From: Ctena decussata
Taxonomy: Eukaryota > Mollusca > Bivalvia > Lucinida > Lucinidae
DNA length: 64,000 nt
Reading direction: 5' to 3'
Assembly (NCBI GenBank): GCA_963989385.1
Contig: OZ022511.1
Location: 22,996,503 to 23,060,502, forward strand
The notes under the pieces were generated by a model. That model had not been told where the DNA came from and ran no database searches. It saw only the letters and a list, made by a program, of their open reading frames with translations. Position 1 is the stretch's first letter; every line of letters begins with the position of its first letter. This document shows, piece after piece, positions 21,000-30,839 of the stretch. A program made the position numbers and the translations under genes.

Positions 21000-22850
21000 C
21001 ATCAACAGATCATCCAGTGATGAGACAATGATCTGGCTCACAGCCTACAGGCACTAAAAATAAGTAAACTCAAAACAGAACATATACTTTTCTTTGCAAT
21101 TTGATCAATCTGAACGTAAATAATATCCAACATGGGTGCGATATAACGCATCTCTGTCTGGCCTATTCACAGGGCCTGGTGAATGATTGTCCTTGGACGT
21201 ATCACCAGTAAACATACTCAGTATCTTTTTCTGATTCGCTTCTTCATATGCTTACGCAAATAAATAAGGTTTTATACATACCATAAATGTTGTGTCCACA
21301 TTTATAAACTTTCACACAGGTTTACAACATTTTGCATAAATCTCTACACAACTGATTGTATACGTCACTCGAGACTGATCAACGTAGGTGTTACGTCGTA
21401 GGGTATAGTCTGTTTCACGGCTAACAACTCTACACCCCGGACATCCCATTATCTTTAAACGGTCCATATCGACAGCCCAATCGTAGTTCGAAGCCTAAAG
21501 CTTCTTTTTTACTGAATGAGCCGATGAAAGGACGTGCTGTTCGTTGAAAACAGCTTGGCATTTCTTCGGACACATGCCGCTCGCACATGTGGCAGAAACT
21601 TCAACTGCGCAAGTGCAAATGCACATCAGCGTCTAAAATACATGCCATTTCAAATTTGATTTTCTTCATAAATAGGTTTGGTCACCTTTCGCTATTCAGC
21701 CGTAAGATAGACTGATATTTAATTGTTAAATTAGTGAATTATTGGCGGTTATTTTTAATGGCCATTTTTTTGTGCCAAAATTAACGAAACAAGGGTTCAC
21801 CGGAAGAGGAAAAGAAACTGTGACGCGTTCTTTTGACAGAGTCGATAAGAGTTTATTTTCAATTTATAGCCCCATTACTCCAGCTTGTTTCGTACAGAAA
21901 AGGCGGTTCTCTATCTCTAAATCTTTAAATTTGCCCGTAGTGTAAGCAGAAAGCAGAACTACTGCGGTTAAAATGCCGGAAGTGGTGACATTTTTTTTTC
22001 GAAAATTTTTTAACAAAAAATAATCCCTTCGGCGGATGCTTACTGTTTTTAAAACTAACTGGAAAGCCTTAGTTACCGACCTACTGATATCATCTAGACT
22101 TTTATAAATTTGCCCTATGAACATTTGTGATAGAAAGGAAAAAAATATATATTTATTTTAAGCATCAAAGCATGCAAATAAATCATGAAATTCAATTTCA
22201 TTAAAGAAAATGTTAGCCTTACATACATTAAAACTTTGCTGTTTTAAATTCATATTTTACACAAACAGTCATGCGCATTAGCTGTACATACTATAATACT
22301 GTATCAATCTTTCTGCCAACCATACTCGGGGAATCCCCCAGGTATCTTGTCAGTGACGTCATGCTTTTATCTCCTAGTGAGGAACGATATCCGTGGTAAT
22401 ATAGAGGCACAGCAGAAGCCAGTTCACCGCGGTTTATATTCGAGTCCGTGACTTATACAGATCTGGTCCCTGATGGTGTACGGGGAGTGACCATTTTGTG
22501 AATAGGCGGCGGCTTGTGAAATGGCATTGACTCTCATTATTGTTTGGGGGTTTATTTGGCTTTTTTTTGTTGTTCTTTTGTGTTCTTTTAGTTCGTGACG
22601 CTGAGCCGAGTACGGTGTTAGCATCAGTCTGTGTTTGATTTGCGTAATGTGCGCAAATCGAGTACAGATTTAAGACAAACATCATACTCAGGCCAGCGAC
22701 ATGAACTGACATGTGTTGTATATCATAGTATATGCGTCAGTTGTAAATTGTATGGTTTGTATATCGAACTTACATTATCATATATACATTTCCAAAATTC
22801 TAACCTTGTTAGAGTTTCATTGTTGATGTTGTACATTGGTTGATAGCGCC
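21000..22850. other. No gene recognised; one short dispersed repeat
   Basis: Mixed-composition sequence. 21757-21790 shares the GGCCATTTTTTTGTGCC core with 2396-2430. A TGACGTCA palindrome lies at about 22350. Open frames on both strands (for example minus 21864-22124, 86 codons) have no recognisable domain. Confidence 0.5.
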
Positions 22851-22925
22851 ATTAACCGGAAGTCACCCTCCGCCGTCTTGGCGGCACATAAAGCTCTACA
22901 CTCCAGTGTAGAGTTTTCTGTGTAA
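22851..22925. promoter_or_regulatory. Promoter-like motif cluster with small hairpin
   Basis: ACCGGAAGT (ETS-type) sits 15-20 bases from CCGCCGTCTTGGCGGC, itself an inverted repeat, followed by CTCTACACTCCAGTGTAGAG, an eight-base-arm hairpin. The local CpG density differs from its surroundings. A start site on either strand is possible, but no exon was identified. Confidence 0.25.
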
Positions 22926-23318
22926 CATTTATCTTTTATATTCATACTATGTTTTCCCATCAAATGTGCTACTTAATCGTGAAGTTTTGACTAATTTATC
23001 GTCAAGAAAAGGACGAAAAGTTACAAATCAACTTATTTGGTTATGACGTTCAACAGCCGTCACTATGACATGAAGTATATCGAACGTTGCATCGGCCAGG
23101 CCCGTATTGCGTCCTACGTTTTCCCCCCGTTTCTTCTCTCCGCGGCTTTGATGGAAATTGCTTTGCCATTAATGGGTATCTTCATTAAATCCAATTTGAT
23201 TTACAAGCTAATGCATGAGCAGAGTAAAAGTGGCCAAATTTCCCAAATCATTAGTCCGACTTCGTAAATCATATAAACATTGATAACTCTGAAATATTTT
23301 AGATACATTTATATATAT

Positions 23319-23394
23319 ATTTTGGAGTCACTTAGACATGAACTGAACTTGAAGTGACTCCAAAATAAAAAGGACATCTCCACGAGACACATAA
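23319..23394. repeat. Inverted repeat sharing about 55 bp with 50008-50062
   Basis: TTTTGGAGTCACTT and AAGTGACTCCAAAA are perfect arms around TAGACATGAACTGAACTTG-type sequence, followed by AAAAAGGACATCTCCACGAG. Around 50.0 kb, GGACATCTCGTGGAGATGTCC, TTTTTATTTTGGA and TCACTTAGACATGAACTG recur. Probably the end of a dispersed element. Confidence 0.6.
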
Positions 23395-23450
23395 AGACGA
23401 CAATGCAGTAGAATATTCTACGCACCCCAACCTGCCCCCATCTCTCCCAG

Positions 23451-23620
23451 TCATGAATTGCGATTTACGACATTTCAGTCATGTAAGACCATAAGGGGGA
23501 TGAAACTGACAGACCGTGTGCAGTGGGTCTCCGTTTACGGTTGGAAAAAAATCCATCTCCAGCGGGTCTCGAACCCAGGATTGCTAGATCAGTAGGCTAG
23601 CGCCCAACCTACTCCCCGGA
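23451..23620 (-). mobile_element. tRNA-derived SINE family 1, copy 4
   Basis: Contains GAATTGCGATTTACG, TCTCCGTTTACGG, CCAGCGGGTCTCGAACCCAG and TTGCTAGATCAGTAGGCTAG in family order. The head, on the minus strand, starts near 23620. Confidence 0.8.
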
Positions 23621-23700
23621 ATTCAGTAATCTGAGTACTGAAGTATATGGTGCAATATATAGCTTTAAAATACACAACGCACATACGCACGCTCGCAATC

Positions 23701-23873
23701 TCACACCGGGTAGGCGGCAATCGAAAACACTCGTAACAATCGATTAAAGTGGATCACAAACCGTTAGAAACAACATTGGTGACAATTTGCAATCGAAAAC
23801 GCTGTTTCTAATGGTTTTTGATCCGCGTTCGTCGACTGCATGAGCGTTTTCGATTGCCGCCTACCCGGTGTGA
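23701..23873. mobile_element. 173-bp element with perfect 28-bp TIRs
   Basis: 23701-23728 and 23846-23873 are exact inverted complements (TCACACCGGGTAGGCGGCAA plus TCGAAAAC). A second inner pair, GGATCACAAACCGTTAGAAA and TTTCTAATGGTTTTTGATCC, is nested inside with two mismatches. No clear target duplication. The perfect outer arms suggest recent activity or gene conversion. No coding capacity. Confidence 0.8.
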
Positions 23874-24048
23874 ATTTGGGGAGTATAACAACGTTCTAAC
23901 GCACACGTGTGTATGAAATAAATGACATATTTCTTTTAGGCTTACGAGTAGCAAGAATTTCAAATGAAAATAAAGTTAGGCACTTTTTTGTCGATCGTTA
24001 CCGTTGCAGTCTCTTTCTGCCATATCAACGCCAATACAGATGCTGGCC

Positions 24049-24240
24049 GTATGGATGAATTGCGATTTTACGTCCTTTTCGACTGTATTTCAGTCATATC
24101 AGGACGATGGGAGGATGATAACGAAAGGCTGTGTGCGATGGAGCCCCGTTTACGAAGAGATTCTCACCTCAAGCGGGTATCGAAACCGCGACTGCTAGGT
24201 CAGCAGGCCAGCGCTCAACCTACATGTACTGAGCTACCGG
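24049..24240 (-). mobile_element. tRNA-derived SINE family 1, copy 5
   Basis: Nearly full family body: ATGGATGAATTGCGATTTTA, TTTCAGTCATATCAGGACGA, AAAGGCTGTGTGCGATGGAG, TCGAAACCGCGACTGCTAGG and CAGGCCAGCGCTCAACCTAC, ending TACTGAGCTACC, the start of the tRNA-like head on the minus strand. A CATG duplication interrupts the A-box region. Confidence 0.85.
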
Positions 24241-24654
24241 AGCTCCTGAGACTGGTTGTAGAATGCGGAGTACACATTTTGCCTCAGGCAGTTTTAACAT
24301 TGTGCAGAACCTCTGACCTGCCGTGAGAAGAACGCATCTTAGGCATCTGGAAACACCACACGCCCTGACCAGCCTGTACAAATGTACAGATCGGCTCAGA
24401 TGTGAGATCCAGATCTGACTGTGCCTGAATGACCAGCCTGGGTGAGTAGGCGGTTTCATTTTTTTTTTCTTAAAAAATAATACACACGCACAGAAAACAT
24501 GTGATATAATTTTTAGAGAAAATGGCCCAATATTTAGAGGAAGTATTGGTCACCGGTAACCGTCTATTGAGTTGCATTTTTTGAAATTGAGGCTCCAATT
24601 GGGGAAACTGCATTCCATTAGATACTGTGTACGCAATCCATTTGCCATAAAAGT

Positions 24655-24770
24655 GTGTGCGTTGGGGGGAGGGGGGGGGGAAGGAGGAGTCTTCAAGCCA
24701 GCTACGCCCACAGGGGGGGCGGAAGGAGGGGTCTTCAGGGGTGGGAGGCCTGGGCGTAGCTGGCTTGATA
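24655..24770. repeat. G-rich stretch with perfect 17-bp inverted repeat
   Basis: 24694-24710 and 24751-24767 (CAAGCCAGCTACGCCCA and its exact complement) enclose GGGGGGGCGGAAGGAGGGG-type sequence. A 170-codon plus-strand frame from 24572 crosses this G-run; its composition is low-complexity and it is not accepted as a gene. Confidence 0.7.
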
Positions 24771-25325
24771 ATCATAGGGGGAAGGGAGCTGGCGATATGG
24801 CATTTTCATGGTCGTTGATGCCCAGCATATTGGGAATTAGTTTATCCAACAATATGCAATATACAAAACTATGCTACGCATCCCGTCGCATTTGGTCTAA
24901 TTTTACACTGCAGAACCATTTAAGTGATCCAATTTTATATAAATGTTTCGAAGGAGGCTCAAGGGACAAATCCCGATACCTCATAACTTCACACCCATGG
25001 CACACAGTCTTTCCATATAGCGGTTTCCCTTACCTTTTTATTCTTTATTCTTTTTTTTTTTGCAACAAAGATGTATTAAGCTAATTGGGTACATTTTTAC
25101 GGGAAGATAACTACCATTTCTAACTCTAAGGAAAGAATTTGCTCCCTAAGGAAAAGGGAGCCTTCCTTCGGGAGGAAAAAAAGTGAAAACAGAAAGACTC
25201 GAAAGTTGCTCCCTTGTATGAACATTGTGGAAAAACATGAAGCTGTACCCATAAAGACCTTAATTAATGCGTTTGTACCTCACTTTCTTGCCGCTTAAAT
25301 GTCTACCACAAGGCATGACGCTGCG

Positions 25326-25345
25326 TTTTTTTTTTTTTTTTTTTT
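25326..25345 (+). repeat. Poly(T) tract
   Basis: About 20 T; no associated retroposon on the minus strand was recognised. Confidence 0.85.
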
Positions 25346-25582
25346 CAAAATTGTTAGTTTGTTATTCTTAGCATTGTTGACTGGGGTTCAAATCTTTGCA
25401 TTACTTGAGACGGTCTCCTTGTATGAAACAAAACTACTTAAATGGCCAAGGCTAAGATCACTCCGCGCTTTTGAACAGGATGCCCGGGCAAGTTGCAAAT
25501 TGCACATGACCTGATCAGACAGTGCGCACTAAGCTTGGAATAAACAGTTTACCCTAACTGATAGACATTTCAGTCATGGCAA

Positions 25583-25995
25583 GAACGTATGCGCTGACCA
25601 GACTGCATGTGCAGATCGAATTTTACATGCGCTGAATGGACTGCGCATGCGCTGGCTAGGCTGCATGCTATTTTTTGTCGACAACCACAGACTGCGCATG
25701 CGTTGACCGTACAGCGCATGCGCGGATTAGAAGGGGCATGCACTGACTAAGTTCTCCTGAAGAGACTACGCTTACGCTGGCCAGGACGCGTCAATCTCCT
25801 AGAAAAGTGTTATAAACATTTTCTACTGTCTACTGCCAATTTGTCATGTCCTGAATAGACTGCGCATGCGCTGATCAGACTGCGTGTGCGCACCGAAATG
25901 CGCATGCGCTGAATGGACTGCGCATGCACCGGCCTGATTCATGTCGTTTATCGACTAAAGACAGCGCATGCGTTGACCGTCCTACGCATGCGCGG
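25583..25995. promoter_or_regulatory. Cluster of about nine TGCGCATGCGC (NRF-1-type) motifs
   Basis: Matches or near matches to the palindromic NRF-1 consensus start at 25642, 25693, 25714, 25861, 25881, 25899, 25919, 25964 and 25984. Most follow a GACTG or GACCG word. The left group (25625-25725) and right group (25905-25995) are diverged duplicates sharing GCGCTGAATGGACTGCGCAT and GCGCATGCGTTGACCGT. Either a tandemly duplicated GC-rich repeat or a binding-site cluster; no adjacent promoter was established. Confidence 0.6.
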
Positions 25996-26071
25996 ACAGC
26001 ATGGTGCAAATTCATTTGTTTCTTCCTTTTGTTCATTCAGACTTACTACAGTATTTTTATAGATCTGCAAC

Positions 26072-26290
26072 CCAGCAGGCACACAGCGTTTAAGCGTGTA
26101 AACGTTGTATCCACGTTGGTTTAACCACACGAAGGTAAATCAAAGTTGATACAAAAATAACAACGTTGGATAAAAGTTGTTTCAACATTAGATCTCACAC
26201 ATCATCTACCCACTCACGCACACCCCAAGCCTCTCAAAGTTGTTTCAATATTGGATCTCCCACTACACCTCCCCACTCACGCACCCTTCC
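26072..26290. repeat. CCCAGCAGGCACA MITE relic and a 65-70-bp tandem duplication
   Basis: CCCAGCAGGCACACAGCG begins a decayed member of the 13006-13108 MITE group (AACGTTGTATCCACGTTGG). From about 26173, GTTGTTTCAACATTAGATCT and GTTGTTTCAATATTGGATCT start two tandem units, each with CCCACTCACGCAC. Confidence 0.5.
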
Positions 26291-26875
26291 ATCCCCGCCC
26301 CCTCCCCTCTCCCCCCCGCTTAGCCTATATCTCCATACTCCTTACGTAGAGACCTTGAGACCTTTTGGTTGTCCTAAGAAACCAACACGGACAAATCTGT
26401 TCAATAGGCAAGCCCATGGATATTCTTCTAATGTCAATAAAACTTTAATGTTCATAACTCTTCTTGTTGCCATGGCAGCATAGAATTTCATGTATCTGTG
26501 TATATGGGAACTTTTTGACACAGTATATTAACACTGATAGGGGTGACGATTAAAAATGTTGGGACACCAAATACCGATTTACGTAAGTATTTCAAAATTC
26601 GGACCATTCGCAGATTTATCAAAACAGTGTAAACCCTTATCAGACTGCTCCTACAAAATTGGGTATTCGCTTTTGATTTATCATTTCTGTCAAGAAATTT
26701 AGGGTATTACAGTGCATTAATAATAAGCTGATCAGTTGGCGCAACTGCGCTGTGTGATCAGAATTTTCTCTTGAAACTAGTAAGTAATTCAGCCGTTGTT
26801 GCCAGGACCGTAAATGCATTAAATACCAAAACAAATTGGCTTCATTGCCCCTTTTTCCATCCCCTTCCCGACCCC

Positions 26876-26876
<1 letters not shown>

Positions 26877-26927
<51 letters not shown>
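26877..26927 (+). repeat. (CA)n microsatellite
   Basis: About 25 CA units. Open frames through it on both strands encode Thr-His or Cys-Val repeats and are artefacts. Confidence 0.95.
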
Positions 26928-26928
<1 letters not shown>

Positions 26929-27007
26929 GCGGCCCCATAGCCCCGCCCCTCCCCCTTCTGCAATACTGTTATTGCAACGCTGTCGTATTAACTGTTGGCC
27001 GAGAGGG

Positions 27008-27285
27008 ATAAAAGCTGTCCTCATGATTTACAGGTAACGGGTTCGATTCCCATGGACCTGGGTTTTTCTAACATAATCTCCATCTTACTTATTCTCCCCC
27101 ATCGGCCCGAAAGTGAGCATGACCGAGCTATTCGTGCCTTCGAATTCGGATAACCGGGGGTCACACGTTCAAGTCCCGCTGGATGCGAGATTCTGTTAGA
27201 ATCTAAATGACGCTTCTTCATAAACACTCTGCAATCGTCTGGAAATGACTGAAAACTGATTAAAAGGACGTTAACACCGCCTGCA
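27008..27285 (+). mobile_element. tRNA-related SINE fragments, two heads in tandem
   Basis: GGTAACGGGTTCGATTCCCA (27033-27052) is B-box-like. A second head follows at about 27145-27190 with CACGTTCAAGTCCCGCTGGA, and a tail with GAAATGACTGAAAACTGATT and AAAAGGACGTTAAC. The tail resembles SINE family 1; the body differs. Neither head folds into a convincing full tRNA. Confidence 0.5.
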
Positions 27286-27450
27286 CAACACTAGAAAATG
27301 GTTATGAAATGCAGGGAATTGTGAGTTGTGCAAGCCCAGACCGACCTGTGCATATGTGCTGTCAGGTCAGAGCTTTAGGATACACAGGAGAACTTCAAAA
27401 TTGAGCAGCCCAGTTGTCAGTATTATTTTGATCTTTTTTCCATTATGAAT

Positions 27451-27616
27451 GGATGGGTGGACGGCTTGCCATTTTACGTTCGTTCAACCGTATTTTAGTC
27501 ATACCAGGACGATGGGGAATGATTATGAAAGGCTGTGTGCATTGGAACCCGATTTAGGGCTGGAAATATTTCCGCCACCAGCGGGGCTCACACCCGGGAC
27601 TGCTAGAGACTGCTAG
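27451..27616 (-). mobile_element. tRNA-derived SINE family 1, copy 6
   Basis: Contains CCATTTTACGTTCGTTCAAC, AGTCATACCAGGACGATGG, GAAAGGCTGTGTGCATTGGA, AGCGGGGCTCACACCCGGGA and CTGCTAGAGACTGCTAG. The head is truncated at its 5' end. Confidence 0.75.
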
Positions 27617-27834
27617 AATGTAAAAGAATAAAATAAATATTATTAACCTTTAGTTATACATGTATTTGACAATACAGAAAAAAAACATGACTGGAACCTA
27701 GGCCATGTGTACACAGAGAAAAAACAAGTTAGACTGGTCAAAAAGGAAGGGCCGGATCAGGGTCTACCATGCTTGTCAGTCACCTAGCATATGTTTCTGG
27801 AACAGCTTTAATTTGCACGATTTTTTAGGCGAGG

Positions 27835-28012
27835 CACGGTATCGGACAGGGTAAGCGTCGACCTGGTGATCTAGCGGTCCCGGGCTCGAATCTGGCTGGA
27901 TGCGGGATTCTGACCGACCGTACATGGAATCCATTGATACATTTTTTTATAATAAGCCTCACGTAGTTCCGATATGACTGCAATACTGTTACCAAAAAAA
28001 AAAAAAAAAAAA
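27835..28012 (+). mobile_element. tRNA-derived SINE, related family, with poly(A) end
   Basis: Head GTAAGCGTCGACCTGGTGAT, then CTAGCGGTCCCGGGCTCGAA (B-box-like), a body containing CTGGCTGGATGCGGGATTCT, and the tail GATATGACTGCAATACTGTT ending in 19 A (27994-28012). CTGGATGCG is shared with 27180. Confidence 0.6.
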
Positions 28013-28089
28013 TAACATGTCAGATTTAGGGTAAATATGTCCTAGTGTTTACGGTACGTTTTGACACTAGATAATCCCGTGACAGAAAT

Positions 28090-28328
28090 GAGACGCGCCA
28101 CGCGAAAGCCAACACAGTGGCATGTGCGCCCAGCGAAGACTCCGATTAGCCTGGGCATCCGTCCAGTCTGATCATAGCCTTCGCTGTCGGTATTGAGGTA
28201 GCTTTGACCCATAGCTGCCCTTAAATAAGCACACGCGAAGTCTCTGAGCAGACTGAGCGGACATCCAGGCTGATCTGGGTCCTCCTTGGGTGAACAAGCC
28301 ACTTTGTTTATTTTCTCGTGTCGAGCTC
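28090..28328. mobile_element. Palindromic element, GAGCCGCG family, copy 2
   Basis: Starts GAGACGCGCCACGCGAAAGC and ends ATTTTCTCGTGTCGAGCTC. Halves carry AGCCTGGGCATCCG...CCAGTCTGATCA and CAGACTGAGCGGACATCCAG. More diverged than copies 1 and 6. Confidence 0.8.
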
Positions 28329-28356
28329 ACTGGCCGCTTTGTATATTATTGTCTTT

Positions 28357-28420
28357 TATTCAGTGGGGCTCCATTTGGGGAACAGTCTGTTATTCAGTGG
28401 GGCTCTATTTGGGGAACTGC
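28357..28420 (+). repeat. Two tandem copies of a roughly 33-bp unit
   Basis: TTATTCAGTGGGGCTCCATT and TTATTCAGTGGGGCTCTATT start two near-identical units, each ending TTGGGGAAC. Confidence 0.8.
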
Positions 28421-28486
28421 GTGGTTACGCGCAGGATAAAGTGGGAGCCTTGGTTGTATGGTTGGTTGGTTTGGGTTGGCTGATTG

Positions 28487-28633
28487 GTTGGGGTCTAATG
28501 GCTCTTTGAGACAAGATTTCGGTCTATGTTGGGCCGTCTCCCAGAGAGAGGGAGAAAGAAAAGAGAAATGATAGACGAGAGAAAAATGTCTAAACAACCC
28601 CCTGCCCGCACCTACTGAAAGCACAGTGGCCCT
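28487..28633 (+). repeat. Dispersed repeat interrupted by the 28634-34861 element
   Basis: GGCTCTTTGAGACAAGATTT, GGTCTATGTTGGGCCGTCTC, GAGAAAAATGTCTAAACA and CACCTACTG recur in order at 38670-38815. The 38.8-kb copy reads on through GGCCTTGTCCAAC, whereas here the 6.2-kb element intervenes before the sequence resumes at 34862 with GCCCTTGCCC. Confidence 0.7.
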
Positions 28634-29990
28634 TGTCAGAGAGTAGCTTTCCCCCCTAGTAGTTTTCCCCCCGGAAAAATGACTATGATTATTCCATAGT
28701 AGAATTCTCCACCGGAAAAATGGCTATATAGTAGAATTTCCCCCCGGAAATATGACTATATAGCCAATTTTCCCCGGGGAAAATCTACTATACGTGTTTT
28801 TGCATAGCCGTTTTTCTCCTCCATAGTGGATTTTCCCCCTGGTAATATGATCGCAGGAAATCACGCTACATAGCGGAATTTGCTCCTTCTCCAATCATAA
28901 TAGTGAGGTTCATAACTGAAACAGAAATATGAGTATCTGTCCGTAAAATCGTAAAATATCAATGGATGTCAGATATCCTAGAACCGCATGCATGTGTCCA
29001 TCAGTCTGTCTTAGTTTTGTTTTGAGGAAAAACAAGTAGGCATTTTGCTTTTCAATGTTAGCCAAAAAACGGCTATGAGTGTACTTGGTTGTGTGCATTA
29101 ATTTGTATAATTTTGTGTTTGTACAAGTGTTCACCTGTGCGTGCGCGCAGCCGAGAACCTGGACTAGTGTTCGCCTTTCATGCAGGAGTCGTGGGCTCGA
29201 CTCCCATCGGGACACACGTCCGATTAATTTTTTCAATGTTATAAACTCCCTACTAAATCAAACATGACTGGACAAAGCACCCTTTCGTTCATCTTCCTGT
29301 AAACTTGCATGTGTCAGATGTATGAGTACGTATATAAATATTTGCGATGAGAAGGAATCACACCTCTCTCGTTCATTAAATTAGTAATTATTGATTATTA
29401 TAAAAATATGGTTGCTAAATTTGCATATTGATTTTTTTTGGAATTAATCACGTTTATTTCCTCCCTTAACACTGGGTGGTTGCTTAGTCCCGGTGGGAGA
29501 TGATTTTTTCTGACAATCGTCAACGATTTTTTCTGACAACGGTCCCGGATTTTTTCCAAATCGTCAATGATTTTTTCTCCGTGACGTCATAACAGAAAAC
29601 TGGTGCGACAAAATGATGAGTTTAGTCGATTAAAACATTTATTTACAAATCCTATGCTTATTCTTGGTAGAGATTAGGCAAATTAGATAAAATACACATG
29701 TCTAACGTGGTCAACAGATAAAAGAAACCTGGAAATTTTCGTTTAGGGTACATCTTGAAGAACTGTCCTCTATGTCTATGTCTGCGAAGTTTACCATAGG
29801 GTAACGTTAGTTTTAATCATAAATCGGTGTTGGGAAAATTTTTCATTATTTTTTGACACTTTACAATAATATAAATAGGTCTGTAAGCCCATTTTCATTT
29901 TTCATAGGTCCCGGATTTTTTCCTACAAGTCCCGGATTTGCTCCTACAATAGATTTAAAGCGCCCGATTTTTTCTGACAATGCAAACCAC
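28634..29990 (+). repeat. Left arm of the 6.2-kb element
   Basis: Outer block 28634-28870 has four or five units of TTCCCCCCGGAAAAATGACT followed by ATATAG. An unrelated stretch (about 28875-29440) follows, then block 29469-29990 with repeated GATTTTTTCTGACAA and CCCGGATTTTTTCC words. Confidence 0.7.
29149..29221 (+). mobile_element. tRNA-like SINE head fragment
   Basis: CTAGTGTTCGCCTTTCATGC and GAGTCGTGGGCTCGACTCCC have tRNA anticodon-arm and T-arm spacing, with a B-box-like GGCTCGACTCC. No SINE body was recognised downstream. It lies in the extra DNA of the left arm. Confidence 0.4.
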
Positions 29991-30559
29991 AAAATGAGTA
30001 GTTATTGTGATACCTTATCGGGCATATATTGAACAGCACGATAAAAAAATGCTTCAAACTTAATTTTGGTGCATAAATGGATGACAAAATATTTGTCGGT
30101 CATCAAAAGACCAGCCTTTCCATTGTATGCACCATGTAGCTCATTCTATTGCTTCAAATTTGATTGTAAATTTGAGTACCGCCACGATCAGGCTATTTTT
30201 TCTCTTATGAGGCAAAGTAAATTTACATTGTTTCTCCAGAATTGTGCGTGCATGCATGTTGTGTACGTGTGTATGTGTGTGTTTCCAAAGCATCAATATT
30301 TCCTTTTATACTATCTTTGGTGTACAATGCTTGCCTGTTCCTCACAATCCTCGCCATAGCATAGTGTATGTGAGGCTTGACAATGCACAGGTCCAGTCGG
30401 TTCTACGCTTGAGGGACTGAACATTTTTTACATACTACACATCAACACCAGAACAGAAATGTTTAAACCAAAGTGTTCTGAGAAGTCAATCCTTTGAAAG
30501 CAAGGGATATATAAAAGGAATAAATGAAAATAACATACTCGGTTCAGTTGCAGCCGCCG

Positions 30560-30832
30560 GGCCGCGTAGCGCAATCGGTAGGGCACCTGACTCATAAGTC
30601 AGAGGTCCTGGGTTCGAAACCCGGTCTGGCCACATACTTTCGTTTCTCCTTCCGCTGATTCAAGAAAGGCAGTTGTCAGTTACTGGCGAAAGTAAGTGCA
30701 CTTGGTACTTGTTAACCGCTTAGGAGGTCTAAGCCTGCCCAGAAATAGTGTGGTTAGGTTAACTGACCGTCCCGACATGACCATAGCTGTTTACCGTTGA
30801 CGTTAAGCATCAAATCAATTAATCAATCAAGC
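30560..30832 (+). mobile_element. tRNA(Met)-like SINE with intact Pol III boxes
   Basis: The head 30560-30632 is exactly 73 bases. An A box, TAGCGCAATCGG (30567-30578), and a B box, GGTTCGAAACC (30611-30621), match the RNA polymerase III consensus. The T arm pairs fully. CAT is at the anticodon position (30593-30595). The acceptor stem has a C-C mismatch and the anticodon stem only pairs one base out of register, so a working tRNA is unlikely. A 180-bp body follows with CCCGACATGACCATAGCTGT, and the tail is (AATC)n at 30811-30830. Deu- or Meta-type SINE cores are possible relatives; I could not confirm which. Confidence 0.75.
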
Positions 30833-30839
30833 CAATTGC

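Noticed and set aside
24572..25084. 170-codon plus-strand open frame
   Set aside because: It runs through a G-rich simple stretch and an inverted repeat, giving Gly-rich low-complexity sequence and then AT-rich composition; no domain, no splice context.
26640..27037. Open frames with Thr-His or Cys-Val repeats
   Set aside because: They translate the (CA)n microsatellite at 26877-26927.
30560..30632. A functional tRNA-Met(CAT) gene
   Set aside because: The anticodon stem pairs only with a 6-base loop, the acceptor stem has a C-C mismatch and two G-T pairs, and a SINE body with an (AATC)n tail follows.
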